From positions 124,001 through 188,000 of the forward strand of contig JAOPKB010000001.1 in NCBI GenBank assembly GCA_025517485.1: 64,000 nucleotides of DNA, read 5' to 3'. This document shows positions 1 to 8,688 of this stretch, piece after piece. The translations under genes were made by a program, and so were the position numbers. This DNA is from Natronoglomus mannanivorans. GTDB taxonomy: Archaea; Halobacteriota; Halobacteria; Halobacteriales; Natrialbaceae. The stretch's first letter is position 1, and every line of letters starts with the position of its first letter. Under the pieces are notes generated by a model that worked only from the letters and a program-made list of their open reading frames with translations, had not been told where the DNA came from and ran no database searches.

Positions 1-97
1 CGAGCCTAAAACTAAAAGCGTTTTGGTCAGCCGAAGAGTTGCTCGAGGCCCCCGAACGGCCGCGAGTATCAAGTCCGTCGACCACCGTACAGGTGTC

Positions 98-2233
98 ATG
101 ACCGAGGCGATCCCGCTCGAGGAGTACTACGACCTCACCGCCGTCTCCGAACTCGCGCTCTCGCCCAACGGAGAGCGGGTGGCGTTCGTCACCGACGAGT
201 TCGATCGGGACGAGGACGACACCCGTCGATCGCTGTTCGTCGTACCGACCGACGGCTCGAGACGGCCCCATCGATTGACGCGTGCCTCCGACGCCGGAAG
301 CCCGCGCTGGAGTCCTGACGGGTCCAGCGTCGGCTTTCTCGCGGCTCGCGACGAAGACGTCGCAGTGACGCTCTCGAGTGGGTGTGAGAACGAGGGTGAT
401 GAGACCGACGAAGACGAAGACGAAGACGAAGACGAAGACGAAGACGAAAACGCAGACGAGAACGCGAACGAGACGTCCGAGGCAGACGACGACCCGAAGA
501 CCCAGCTGTGGGTGTTCGACCTCGAGTACGGCGGCGACGCGCGACAGGTGACGACGGCCGACACGTTCGAGGACGGCGTCAGCGAGTTCGACTGGGCCCC
601 GGACAGCGAACGCGTCGTCGTCTCGGCCCGCGACCCGACCGAGGACGAACGCGACTATCTCGACCGGCGCGAGGAGGGCGGTCCGATCGAGACCGAACGC
701 CTCCAGCACAAGTACGAGGGGTCGGGCTGGCTCGACACCGTCCGAACGTTCCTGTTCGTCGTCGACTGCGAGTCGCGAACGGCCAGCCGACTGGACGACG
801 CCCACGACGGCGGCGGGTTCGTCGCCGAGAGCGGCGGCCTCCAGCCGCGGTGGTCCCCCGACGGGGACCGGATCGCCTTCCGCTCGAGTCGGGTCGACGA
901 ACCCGATGATTCCTACGTGGTCGATCTGTACACGGTCACGCCATCGGGTGACTCCCTCCGTGCGGTCACCGATTCCACGCTGACAGTGAGCAACCCCGAG
1001 TGGAACGCCGACGGCGATCGACTCGCGTTCGTCGGCAGCGATCCCGAGAACTGGTACGCGCCGGCCGAACTGTACGTCACCGACGACGAACTCGAGGACG
1101 CACGGTCGGTCACCGACGACCTCGACCGGACGATCACGTGGGGCGGCGCACCCCGCTGGCTCGACGATGAGACACTACTGGTCGCCATCGGCGACGAGGG
1201 CTGGTCCCGACTCGTCCGGGCCCCGGCCGACGGCTCGAGTACCGACCGCGTCTTCGACGCACAGGGTCGCGACCGCACGCTCCGTCACTTCGATGCCGAG
1301 GACGGAACCGTCGCCGTCGTCCTCAGCCACCCCGGCGACGGCCACGACCTCCACGCGCTCGCGGCCGACGACCTCGAGACGGACGATCCGGAACTCGAGC
1401 GACTGACCGCACTCAACGACGCCGAACTCGAGCGCTGGGAGACGCCGGTGTGCGATCGGATACGGTACGAGAGCGACGACGGGACCGAGATAGACGCCCT
1501 CGCGTACCATCCCCCGGCGTTCGATCCGGACGATCCGGAACCGCACCCGCTGGTCGTCTCCATCCACGGCGGGCCGATGGCCTACGACGAACCGCTGTTC
1601 ACCTTCGCCGACGCCTGCTGGACCAGCCGAGGATACGTCGTCCTGAAACCCAACTACCGCGGCAGTACCTCTTACGGCGCCGACTTCTGTGAGACGCTCA
1701 AAGGCGCCTGGAACACGGTCGAAGTCGAGGACATCCTCGCCGGCGTCGACGCGATGGTCGACCGCGGCTGGGCGGATCCCGACCGACTGTTCTGTACCGG
1801 CTTCTCGCAGGGCGGCGTCAACACCGCCTACGCGATCACGGCGACCGACCGCTTCGCCGCCGCGGCCGCAGAACACGGCGTCTACGACATGCGGTCGTGT
1901 TTCGGGACCGACGACTGCCACAACTGGTGGGAGAACGACTTCGGCCTCCCGTGGGAGGAGTCCGAAACCTACGAGGAAATCTCGAGTATCGCGGCCGTCG
2001 ATCGGATCGACACCCCGCTGCTCGTCACCGCCGGCGGGGAGGACTGGCGCTGTCCGTCGACCCAGGCCGAACAGCTCTATCTCAGCGTGAAGAAACAGGG
2101 CGTTCCCGCGCGACTCGTCCTCTATCCCGAGGAACGCCACAACGTCGGGGATCCCGATCGGGCGGTGCACCGACTCGAGGAGTTGACGGGGTGGTTCGAG
2201 CGGTTCGATCCGGTGAGTGAGAACGGCGCGTGA
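98..2233 (+). CDS. S9 family peptidase (prolyl oligopeptidase / acylaminoacyl-peptidase type)
   Basis: Serine peptidase of 711 residues that should cleave short peptides in the cytoplasm; no signal peptide is seen. The N-terminal ~400 residues carry WSPDG-type repeats of a WD40-like beta-propeller (for example near residues 65, 250 and 305). The C-terminal alpha/beta-hydrolase domain has GFSQGG with Ser570, Asp649 in GGEDW and His681 in ERHN, a complete triad in the expected order. The ATG at 98 is preferred over an in-frame TTG at 23 because the family-like sequence begins just after it. An acidic Asp/Glu insert at about residues 100-126 comes from a hexanucleotide repeat. Physiological substrate unknown. 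Confidence 0.92.
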   Translation: MTEAIPLEEYYDLTAVSELALSPNGERVAFVTDEFDRDEDDTRRSLFVVPTDGSRRPHRLTRASDAGSPRWSPDGSSVGFLAARDEDVAVTLSSGCENEGDETDEDEDEDEDEDEDENADENANETSEADDDPKTQLWVFDLEYGGDARQVTTADTFEDGVSEFDWAPDSERVVVSARDPTEDERDYLDRREEGGPIETERLQHKYEGSGWLDTVRTFLFVVDCESRTASRLDDAHDGGGFVAESGGLQPRWSPDGDRIAFRSSRVDEPDDSYVVDLYTVTPSGDSLRAVTDSTLTVSNPEWNADGDRLAFVGSDPENWYAPAELYVTDDELEDARSVTDDLDRTITWGGAPRWLDDETLLVAIGDEGWSRLVRAPADGSSTDRVFDAQGRDRTLRHFDAEDGTVAVVLSHPGDGHDLHALAADDLETDDPELERLTALNDAELERWETPVCDRIRYESDDGTEIDALAYHPPAFDPDDPEPHPLVVSIHGGPMAYDEPLFTFADACWTSRGYVVLKPNYRGSTSYGADFCETLKGAWNTVEVEDILAGVDAMVDRGWADPDRLFCTGFSQGGVNTAYAITATDRFAAAAAEHGVYDMRSCFGTDDCHNWWENDFGLPWEESETYEEISSIAAVDRIDTPLLVTAGGEDWRCPSTQAEQLYLSVKKQGVPARLVLYPEERHNVGDPDRAVHRLEELTGWFERFDPVSENGA
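407..448 (+). repeat. (GACGAA)7 in-frame hexanucleotide repeat
   Basis: Seven perfect tandem copies of GACGAA inside the S9 peptidase gene encode alternating Asp-Glu. The tract lies in a loop between propeller blades. Copy-number slippage would keep the reading frame and only change loop length. Confidence 0.95.
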
Positions 2234-2297
2234 AACGTGAAAAATGGGGAATAACTGACTCGAAGGAGTTCCGAGGGAACGGTCCACTCGAGGCGGA

Positions 2298-2516
2298 TCA
2301 CTCGTCGTACGTGTCGTCGATCGTCGCTTCTTCTGCGGCTAATTTCTCTATTCCGGTCTTCGATCCGTGCGTGAGGGCTGTCCGCCCAAGATCAGTGCGG
2401 GTATAGTACGAGTACAGGTCTTCGGTTCTCGTGGTCGGGCCCCGACGGTTTCGGACGAGTGTGGAGCGCTCGAGCTTTCGAAGTAATAGTGCAGTTCGTT
2501 TCCCTCTCTCATCTCG
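2298..2516 (-). pseudogene. Remnant of a winged-helix regulator (C-terminal part)
   Basis: A 72-codon open frame on the minus strand runs from a stop at 2517 to a TGA at 2298. It has no ATG, GTG or TTG codon. The text reads like a haloarchaeal winged helix: LLLRKLERSTLV (recognition helix), RRGPTTRTEDLYSYYTRTDLG (wing) and GRTALTHGSKTGIEKLAAEE (final helix). The absent start and absent upstream half suggest a decayed gene. Alternatively it is a fortuitous open frame, although its Tyr and Leu pattern is unlike the arginine/serine-rich shadow frames nearby. It fills most of the 337-base gap between the S9 peptidase and the macrodomain gene. Confidence 0.45.
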
Positions 2517-2570
2517 TCACTCGAATCCCAACGACCAACGCTCTTGACGGATCATCACGTACGCCTGGAC

Positions 2571-3068
2571 ATGGAGTTCGACGTCGTTCAGGGCGACATC
2601 GCCGCACAGTCCGCGGACGCACTGGTCAACGCGGCCGGGACGAGCCTCCGGATGGGGTCGGGCGTCGCCGGCGCGCTCCGCCGCGGTGCCGGCGAAGAGA
2701 TCAACCGGGATGCGATGGAGCAAGGACCGGTCGACCTCGGCAAGGTCGCCGTCACCGACGCCTACGATCTCGAGGCCGAGTACGTGATCCACGCCGCCGC
2801 GATGCCCCACTACGGGGACGGGCAGGCGACCCGCGAAAGCATCGAAGACGCGACGCGAAACGCCCTCGAGCGAGCGGACGAGTTGGGATGCGAGTCGCTC
2901 GTGATACCCGCTCTGGGGTGTGGCGTCGCCGGTTTCGACCTCGCCGACGGAGTTGAGATCATCGCCGAAACGATCCGCGAATACGACCCGGACTCACTCG
3001 AGGACGTTCGGTTCATCGCCTACAGCGACGAGGAGTACGAGACGGTACTCGAGGTCGCCTCGTTGTGA
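2571..3068 (+). CDS. Macrodomain protein (ADP-ribose / O-acetyl-ADP-ribose hydrolase type)
   Basis: A single macrodomain of 165 residues, a fold that binds ADP-ribose and often hydrolyses O-acetyl-ADP-ribose or ADP-ribosylated protein. Visible motifs are VVQGDIAAQSADALVNAAG at the start (the family's GDI-T and VNAAN region), GSGVAGAL for the phosphate loop, and PALGCGVAGF in the C-terminal loop. The ATG at 2571 gives the usual MEFDVVQGDI start, so an in-frame TTG at 2544 is less likely. It stands alone between a regulator remnant and a convergent lipoprotein gene. The in vivo substrate cannot be read from the sequence. Confidence 0.9.
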   Translation: MEFDVVQGDIAAQSADALVNAAGTSLRMGSGVAGALRRGAGEEINRDAMEQGPVDLGKVAVTDAYDLEAEYVIHAAAMPHYGDGQATRESIEDATRNALERADELGCESLVIPALGCGVAGFDLADGVEIIAETIREYDPDSLEDVRFIAYSDEEYETVLEVASL

Positions 3069-3180
3069 GTGGGAGAGTGAGGGGAGACGAGTGGACACTC
3101 GAGAGCGAACAGTGGCAACCGAAGCCCAAAACCCTGAAACCCGGAAATTAAAATCTGAAATCTGAAACCAGCGAGCGCTC

Positions 3181-4368
3181 CTACTCCGTCAGATCGAAGG
3201 CCACGGCGACGTCGGTCTCCCAGAACACGAAGCGGTACCGCCCGGCCGGAAGTCCGGGACAGACTTCCAGAAAATCCGCGTGGGCGTGGTCGGCAACGAC
3301 TCCGTCCTCGGTCAGTTCGAACGACCACCGGAACCCATCACCGGGCTCGTGACCGACCCCCTCGTCGGTATAGCCGAGCCGGTCGTCGGTCATGACGCGG
3401 ACGTCTTGCCACCCTGCGTCCGTGTAGACCTCGAGCGAGTGCTTGTGACGATTCCCCGTGTACACGCGTTCGTCACTGACGTTGGTCATCGTAATCTCGA
3501 CCGTCTCACCGGGGTCGACCGTACGTTCGTCGACCCGGAGGGCCAGCAGCGGTGTGCCGTCCTCGTCCTCGACCGTCCCCCACTCGATGTCATCTTCGTC
3601 CACCCAGTTTTGTAGTCGATCGACCCCGTCTCCCTCGTCGTCACACTCGAGTGCCGTCGGAACGTGTTCGGGGTCGCCGTCGGGTTTCACGTAGCCCGGT
3701 AGCTCGTCCGGAGCGGGTGCGAGCGAGAGTGAATCGTCTGCCGTCGCCGTTAGCGTCTCCTCGTTCCCCCAGCCGTCGACGACCGTGACCGTCGCCTCGG
3801 TGACCGGTTCCGCCGAGAAGGTCGCCCGGAGCAGTGCCGACGGGTACGTGATCGCTTCACCGCAGGCTTCGTCCGCGCCGCTCGAGTCGACGACCGACGC
3901 GGTCGCGGTGAGCCGGCCGTCCTCGAGGGCGACGTCGTCGAACGCGATCGTGTCGTGGCACGTGTTCGGACCGACGGATTCGACGGACAGGAGAACGGAG
4001 TCTTCGAACGACGTGTCTCGCAGGAAGTCGACGACGTCCGCTCGGCGGTCCGTGTCGCCGTCGGTGTTCGACCAGACGGCATCCGCTCGTTCTCCGGTGT
4101 CGATCAGGGTCACGTCGCCGACGGTCTCCCCCATCGCGTCGAACCAGCCCGGTCGGCTGCCAGTGACGCCGAACTGGATGGTGTCGTGAGCGACGAGTTC
4201 GGTTTCGGTTCCATTGTCGTCGTCAGTGTCGTCGCCGATGCCGTCGTCGTCGGAGTTCCCGTCGTCAGTGTCGCCAGCCGGATCTGATCGGTCGAGACAG
4301 CCCGCGAGTGCGGTTCCGATTCCGAGTCCAGCGATACGGAGGACACGTCTCCGAGAGAGGGGGAGCAT
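3181..4368 (-). CDS. Tat-exported lipoprotein with Ig-like C-terminal domain, function unknown
   Basis: 395 residues. The N-terminus has a twin-arginine signal (SRRRVLRIAG) followed by a lipobox LAGC at about residue 23, so it should be exported folded and lipid-anchored outside the cell. An Asp-rich linker (residues ~28-55) leads to two regions. The middle one (~60-220) is not recognised. The C-terminal ~130 residues resemble an immunoglobulin-like beta-sandwich domain found in secreted proteins (VDPGETVEITMTNVSDE ... GRYRFVFW). It is monocistronic and convergent with the macrodomain gene. Ligand or partner unknown. Confidence 0.75.
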   Translation of the reverse strand: MLPLSRRRVLRIAGLGIGTALAGCLDRSDPAGDTDDGNSDDDGIGDDTDDDNGTETELVAHDTIQFGVTGSRPGWFDAMGETVGDVTLIDTGERADAVWSNTDGDTDRRADVVDFLRDTSFEDSVLLSVESVGPNTCHDTIAFDDVALEDGRLTATASVVDSSGADEACGEAITYPSALLRATFSAEPVTEATVTVVDGWGNEETLTATADDSLSLAPAPDELPGYVKPDGDPEHVPTALECDDEGDGVDRLQNWVDEDDIEWGTVEDEDGTPLLALRVDERTVDPGETVEITMTNVSDERVYTGNRHKHSLEVYTDAGWQDVRVMTDDRLGYTDEGVGHEPGDGFRWSFELTEDGVVADHAHADFLEVCPGLPAGRYRFVFWETDVAVAFDLTE

Positions 4369-4537
4369 ACGCGTCAGTTACCACTCGAGATATAATTTCG
4401 CTTTGAATACTGAAACGACTCTTTCACCTTCCAACTCTCATTTCACGCCTTTTCTTCCCACGTCACGCCTCACGCCTCACACGGAGTCCGATGTTCTAGC
4501 CTCGAGAGAGAAACTAGAATTCGACCCGAACGGGCGA

Positions 4538-5533
4538 CTACGACAGTGAGAGCCCGCGAATCTCGACAGACCCGCCCTCCTCGACGCGACCGATCACCTG
4601 GCCGTCGGTCTCGGCGACGAGTTCTTCAGCCCGGTCTTCGGGGAGCGCCACGACGAACCCTGTTCCCATGTTGAACGTCCGGTGCATCTCCTCGTCGGAG
4701 ACGCTTCCCTCCTCTTGGACGAACTCGAAGATCGGCTGGGCCGGCAGGGGATCGTCGATCACGTACCGGTTCTCGCCCATCCGGAGCAGGTTCGTCCAGC
4801 CGCCGCCGGTGACGTGGGCCGCGGCGCGGACGTCGTGGTCGTGCATCGGCTCGAGGAGGTCGGTGTAGATCCGCGTCGGGCGGAGCAGTTCCTCGCCGAT
4901 AGACCGCTTGTCAGCGTGTGGGAACGGATCGGTGTACTCGTGTTCGCGCGTAACGGCCTCTCGAGCGAGTGTCAGCCCGTTCGAGTGGATGCCGCTGGAG
5001 GAAAAACCGACGAGGGTGTCGCCGACCGCGGCCTCGCCGTCGAAGATTTCATCCTTGCCGGCGAGGCCGGCACAGGTTCCTGCCAGGTCGAATCCGGAGA
5101 TAACGTCGGGCATGACGGCCGTCTCGCCGCCCAGCAGCGTGAGGTTAGCCTGCTCGAGGCCCGCCGCGAGGCCCTCGCCGATCTGGTTGGTGAGGTCGTC
5201 GTCGGGTTCGTCGATCGCGAGGTAGTCGACGAACGCGACGGGCTCGACGCCGGCGGCGACGAGGTCGTTGACGTTCATCGCGATGCAGTCGATGCCGATC
5301 GTCGAGAAGTCCTGGATGGCCTCGGCGACGAGCAACTTAGTGCCGACGCCGTCGGTCGCCAGTGCGAGATACCGGTCGCCGATGTCCAGCAGACCGGCGT
5401 ACTCAGTCGTGAGGTCGCTGCCGAAGGCCTCGAGCAGCGCCGCCGTGGCGTCCTCGCTCGCGTCGATATCGACGCCGGTGTCGGCGTAGGTGAGTCCCTC
5501 CGAGTCGTTCCCGTCGTCGGCTGAATTGGTCAT
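4538..5533 (-). CDS. purM: Phosphoribosylformylglycinamidine cyclo-ligase (AIR synthetase)
   Basis: Converts FGAM plus ATP to AIR in de novo purine synthesis. The 331 residues match the PurM/AIRS fold: YADTGVDID near the N-terminus, ATDGVGTKL for nucleotide binding, GIDCIAMNVNDLVAAGVEP, LLGGETAVMP, SSSGIHSNGLTLAR and HVTGGGWTNLLR. The ATG at 5533 gives the canonical LTYADTGVDID start and excludes a 9-residue upstream extension. No other pur gene is adjacent, which is common in archaea where this pathway is dispersed. Confidence 0.96.
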   Translation of the reverse strand: MTNSADDGNDSEGLTYADTGVDIDASEDATAALLEAFGSDLTTEYAGLLDIGDRYLALATDGVGTKLLVAEAIQDFSTIGIDCIAMNVNDLVAAGVEPVAFVDYLAIDEPDDDLTNQIGEGLAAGLEQANLTLLGGETAVMPDVISGFDLAGTCAGLAGKDEIFDGEAAVGDTLVGFSSSGIHSNGLTLAREAVTREHEYTDPFPHADKRSIGEELLRPTRIYTDLLEPMHDHDVRAAAHVTGGGWTNLLRMGENRYVIDDPLPAQPIFEFVQEEGSVSDEEMHRTFNMGTGFVVALPEDRAEELVAETDGQVIGRVEEGGSVEIRGLSLS

Positions 5534-5638
5534 GTCTGAACGACCTCCCGGCGCGAGCAAAAGAACACCGGTCCCGGGACGACAGAACGGCCGACGGTCT
5601 CAGAACAGCCGTGAACGCCCTCTCGAGGGAATTCGCGG

Positions 5639-5935
5639 TCACTCTTCGTTTCGCTCGAGACGTTCGAGCAGCGCCTCGAGCGTCTCGACGTGGGCTTCGA
5701 ACGTCTCCCGTCCCTCGTCGGTGAGTTCGTAGGTGGTTCGCGGACGCCGATCGACGAACCGCTTCTCGACGGTGACGGCGTCGGCGTCTTCCATGCGCTG
5801 GACGTGTCCCGAGAGGTTGCCGTCGGTGACGTCCAGTTCGTCCTGAATTTCGGAGAACGTGGCCCGTCCGTGGCGGTAGAGATAGGCGAAGATCTGGAGC
5901 CGGGTCGGCTGGTGGACGAGTTTGTCGAATTCCAT
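5639..5935 (-). CDS. Winged-helix transcriptional regulator (HTH_34/ArsR-like)
   Basis: 98 residues, essentially one winged-helix domain. LVHQPTRLQIFAYLYRHG is helix 1, TFSEIQDELDVTDGNLSGHVQRMEDAD is the helix-turn-helix and RPRTTYELTDEGRETFEAH is the wing and last helix. No metal-site cysteines are seen. It is the last gene of the operon that begins with the ABC permease at 8471, 12 bases after the membrane-protein gene, so it probably regulates that operon. Its effector is unknown. Confidence 0.85.
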   Translation of the reverse strand: MEFDKLVHQPTRLQIFAYLYRHGRATFSEIQDELDVTDGNLSGHVQRMEDADAVTVEKRFVDRRPRTTYELTDEGRETFEAHVETLEALLERLERNEE

Positions 5936-5947
5936 GACGGTCGGTAG

Positions 5948-6625
5948 TCAGTCGGTCAGTCGATAGGTCAGCAGGTAATACGTCCCTGCTCCGTGCAGGA
6001 AAAAGAGGATTCCGAAGACGGCGTAGCCGGCGTAGTGGAGCCACTCGACGAACGGCATGAGCCACGCGAACAACAGGATCCACACACCGTTGACGTAGAA
6101 CGGGTAGCGGTCGATCGGCTGAATCCGATAGGAACGCAAGATCGTGCCGACGAGCAGGTAGCCCATCCCGAGGATGGTGAACGCGACGCTGAAGAAAAAG
6201 GCACCCTGAAGAACGCTCTCGACGTCTGCGAGGACGGGGTCGACGATCGACGTCAGCACGAACAGGCCGGCGACGAGCGTCCCGAAGACGATCGTCCAGC
6301 TCGGTTTGGGTTCGGGGTCGGGGTCGTCGAATCCGGTCCCCGCGCTGACGGACGTCTGCCACTGCGTGAACCCGACCAGCCCGAAGACGGCCGCCCAGAC
6401 GAGGATGTAGACGTACTCCGGCCACGGGTAGACGAACACGACGTTCGTGAGGACGCCGGCGAGACCGACGAGGACGCCGTGGACGAGCCACAGCCGCCGC
6501 TGGCCGGGATACCGCTCTTCGATGGCCATCGCCGACTTGATCTGTTCGATGTCCGTTCGCAACCTGTCGACGTCCGCCTCGCCGTTCGCGGACGGATCAT
6601 CCGCGCGATCGACGTTGTCGGTCAT
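5948..6625 (-). CDS. Multi-pass membrane protein of the ABC operon
   Basis: 225 residues, not assigned to a named family. A soluble N-terminus (1-45) is followed by about six hydrophobic segments, starting near LWLVHGVLVGLAGVLTNVVF. The N-terminus has a heptad-like stretch (DRLRTDIEQIKSAMAIEE) that could pair with a partner. The start ATG overlaps the ABC ATPase stop by four bases (ATGA), implying translational coupling. It may be an accessory subunit of the exporter or part of a sensing module with the regulator downstream; both are inference from context. Confidence 0.8.
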   Translation of the reverse strand: MTDNVDRADDPSANGEADVDRLRTDIEQIKSAMAIEERYPGQRRLWLVHGVLVGLAGVLTNVVFVYPWPEYVYILVWAAVFGLVGFTQWQTSVSAGTGFDDPDPEPKPSWTIVFGTLVAGLFVLTSIVDPVLADVESVLQGAFFFSVAFTILGMGYLLVGTILRSYRIQPIDRYPFYVNGVWILLFAWLMPFVEWLHYAGYAVFGILFFLHGAGTYYLLTYRLTD

Positions 6626-7623
6626 TGTTCCAGTCGTTCGGTACGCTCGCCGTCGGAGCGATCGGACTCGTCAGCGACGGTCGACGGTCCGTCGGCGTCG
6701 ATCGGCGACACGTACGTGTAGTAGTTGAACAGATCCGTGTACGACGGCGGATCCCGATCGACGGTCACGTGTTCGCGCTCCCGTTCGACGGCGTTCTCGA
6801 TCGTCTCGAGGCCGGCGCTCGGCGAGAGGAAGCCGCGAATCTCGTCGCCGCGTTGAAACAGCCGTCCACCGAGAAACGCCGACTCGGGGGGCATGTCGCC
6901 GCGAACCCGGACGACCGGCGGCAGTGCCTCGAGCAGCGCGGACGGCTCCCCCGTCGCGACGGTTCGGCCGCCCCTGACGAACGCGATTCGATCGGCGATC
7001 CCGGCGTCGAGCGGGGCGTGACTCGTCACGAGAATCGTCTTCCCGTCTCCGCGGTACTCGAGCAACAGATCGTGAACGACCTGAATCATCGAGAGGTCGA
7101 GTTCCGCGGTCGGTTCGTCCAACAGGTAGCAATCCGCGTCGACGGCGAGCGCGATCGTCAGTTCGAGTTTTCGCTCCATCCCTCCGGAGTACTCGCGAGC
7201 GGGGCGATCGAGGTCGTCGGTCAACTCGAGTTGGTCGGCGATCGATCGCCAGTCGCCGGTCGCGCGCGGGTGGATATCACCGTAGAACTGGAGGTTCTCG
7301 CGGCCGGTCAGATCCGGATCGATCGACTGGCCCTGTAACATCACGCTCGTCGCCGATCGCGCCTCTGTGGGTGACTGGCCGTCGAACAGTTCGATCGACC
7401 CGGAATCGGGGTCGGTACTCCCGGCGAGACACGAGAGGAGGACCGACTTTCCGACGCCGTTGGGCCCCATCAGCGTGAGGAGTTCGCCCTCTTCGACCGT
7501 CAGGTCGAGACCGGTGAGGATCCGGCCGTCGCCGAATCCCTTCTCGACGTTCCGGGCTTCCAGCAGCGGTCGTGAGGGCTGTGGCTGTACTTCGTCGTCG
7601 TCGGTCGGTGGGTCAGTGATCAT
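6622..7623 (-). CDS. ABC-2 type transporter ATP-binding protein
   Basis: 333-residue ATPase that would power export by the permease encoded just upstream. Walker A GPNGVGKS, a Q-loop region (VMLQGQSID), the signature YSGGMERK, Walker B CYLLDEPTAELD and an H-loop (VTSHAPLDAG) are all present. A C-terminal ~80-residue extension follows the nucleotide-binding domain, as in DrrA/CcmA-type ATPases. The start at 7623 overlaps the permease stop by four bases. A longer frame upstream is only a shadow of the permease gene. Cargo unknown. Confidence 0.93.
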   Translation of the reverse strand: MITDPPTDDDEVQPQPSRPLLEARNVEKGFGDGRILTGLDLTVEEGELLTLMGPNGVGKSVLLSCLAGSTDPDSGSIELFDGQSPTEARSATSVMLQGQSIDPDLTGRENLQFYGDIHPRATGDWRSIADQLELTDDLDRPAREYSGGMERKLELTIALAVDADCYLLDEPTAELDLSMIQVVHDLLLEYRGDGKTILVTSHAPLDAGIADRIAFVRGGRTVATGEPSALLEALPPVVRVRGDMPPESAFLGGRLFQRGDEIRGFLSPSAGLETIENAVEREREHVTVDRDPPSYTDLFNYYTYVSPIDADGPSTVADESDRSDGERTERLEQ

Positions 7624-8471
7624 GGTTCTGGATCTCCGCCGTACGCGAATCGCTTCACGATCCCGATGGCGAGGGCGCCCAGTCCGACGGTGTAGCCGAC
7701 CAGCAACGCGCCGTACTCGAGCGAGAGCGGTGCGTCGGGGGGCGTCATGAACTCGACGCTGTCGGCGCCCGCCCAGACGGCGATCTGCATCCGGGTCGCA
7801 AGCGAGTTCGGGAGGTAGTTGACGAACGTCGGGTCCTCGGCGATCAGCTGTGGGACTGTGCCGTTGTAGCCCGTCAGGTAGAACGCCATCAGGACGACGA
7901 TAACCGCGATCGTGGTCATGTGTTCGGGTTTGGGGATTACGAGCGCCAACACCATCGCCAACGCCATCGCGATCACACAGAACAACACGAGCGTCACGGC
8001 GAGCGTTCCGACGAGCACTGCGATCCTCGTCACACTTCCTTCCAGAAGGGCGAACGTCCCGCCGTGTGCGTAGGACGCGAGGATCGTGACGAGATAGGAG
8101 ACAGCACCGATGGTCAGCCCGGCGGCGAACCGGCCGGCGAGATCCGCGGTCGGCGAGACCGGCATCGCACGCAGCTTTCGGTATCGATCGCTCTCGAGAT
8201 CCCGAGCGAACGCCCCGGCGAAGACCGCGACGGAGACCGTAAAGGCGCCGAACAGGCCGAAAGTAATTCCCTGGGAGGCCTTGATGTAGCCCAGTTGCGT
8301 CGGGTCCGGTTCCTCGATGAAAAACGCCATCGTCAGGAAGTACCACAGGATCGGCCACCCGACCGCGAGGAGGACGATCAGCTTGTTCCGACGCAGCTGC
8401 TGGAGGTGGCGCCGCGCGAACGCTCGTGTCTGCCCGGTCCAGGGAACCGATTCGTGTCTCGTCTGGGTCAT
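7620..8471 (-). CDS. ABC-2 type transporter permease
   Basis: 283 residues with about six membrane segments (for example LIVLLAVGWPILWYFLTMAFF and ITFGLFGAFTVSVAVFAGAF). The typical ABC-2 cytosolic motif FARDLESDRYRKLRAMPVSP follows the second helix. First gene of a four-gene minus-strand operon (permease, ATPase, membrane protein, winged-helix regulator) joined by overlaps of four bases or small gaps. The ATG at 8471 is preferred over an in-frame TTG at 8480. The self-regulated layout resembles drug or lipid efflux operons, but the substrate cannot be inferred. Confidence 0.9.
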   Translation of the reverse strand: MTQTRHESVPWTGQTRAFARRHLQQLRRNKLIVLLAVGWPILWYFLTMAFFIEEPDPTQLGYIKASQGITFGLFGAFTVSVAVFAGAFARDLESDRYRKLRAMPVSPTADLAGRFAAGLTIGAVSYLVTILASYAHGGTFALLEGSVTRIAVLVGTLAVTLVLFCVIAMALAMVLALVIPKPEHMTTIAVIVVLMAFYLTGYNGTVPQLIAEDPTFVNYLPNSLATRMQIAVWAGADSVEFMTPPDAPLSLEYGALLVGYTVGLGALAIGIVKRFAYGGDPEP

Positions 8472-8601
8472 CGTGATCAAGTTCAGGTGCTCGAGTCCGA
8501 CCGCGCCGTGTCGGGAACGCGACCGACTCGTCCTGATACTCGAGTTACAGGATCAAAAACCTTACTTCATAGATTACTCTCCACCATAAAGTAGCGATGG
8601 G

Positions 8602-8611
8602 TTTAAATACT
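8602..8611 (-). promoter_or_regulatory. AT-rich element, possible TATA box for the ABC operon
   Basis: The stretch GTTTAAATAC is the most AT-rich point of the 217-base gap between the permease start (8471) and the S2P gene end (8689). On the minus strand it reads TATTTAAA. If used, the leader would be about 100 bases. TTTAAA is palindromic, so direction is not certain. Confidence 0.35.
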
Positions 8612-8688
8612 AGATGGGGGCTCGAGGTACCGCTCGAAAACCGAAATTCGTCCGGCTCGTCCGTGAAAATCGGGATAGCCGAGCGGCC

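Noticed and set aside
1175..2287. 370-residue minus-strand frame opposite the S9 peptidase
   Set aside because: Mirror of a high-GC coding region; the plus strand has the complete S9 domain with its catalytic triad.
4682..5524. 280-residue plus-strand frame opposite purM
   Set aside because: Antisense shadow of a conserved gene; no domain recognisable.
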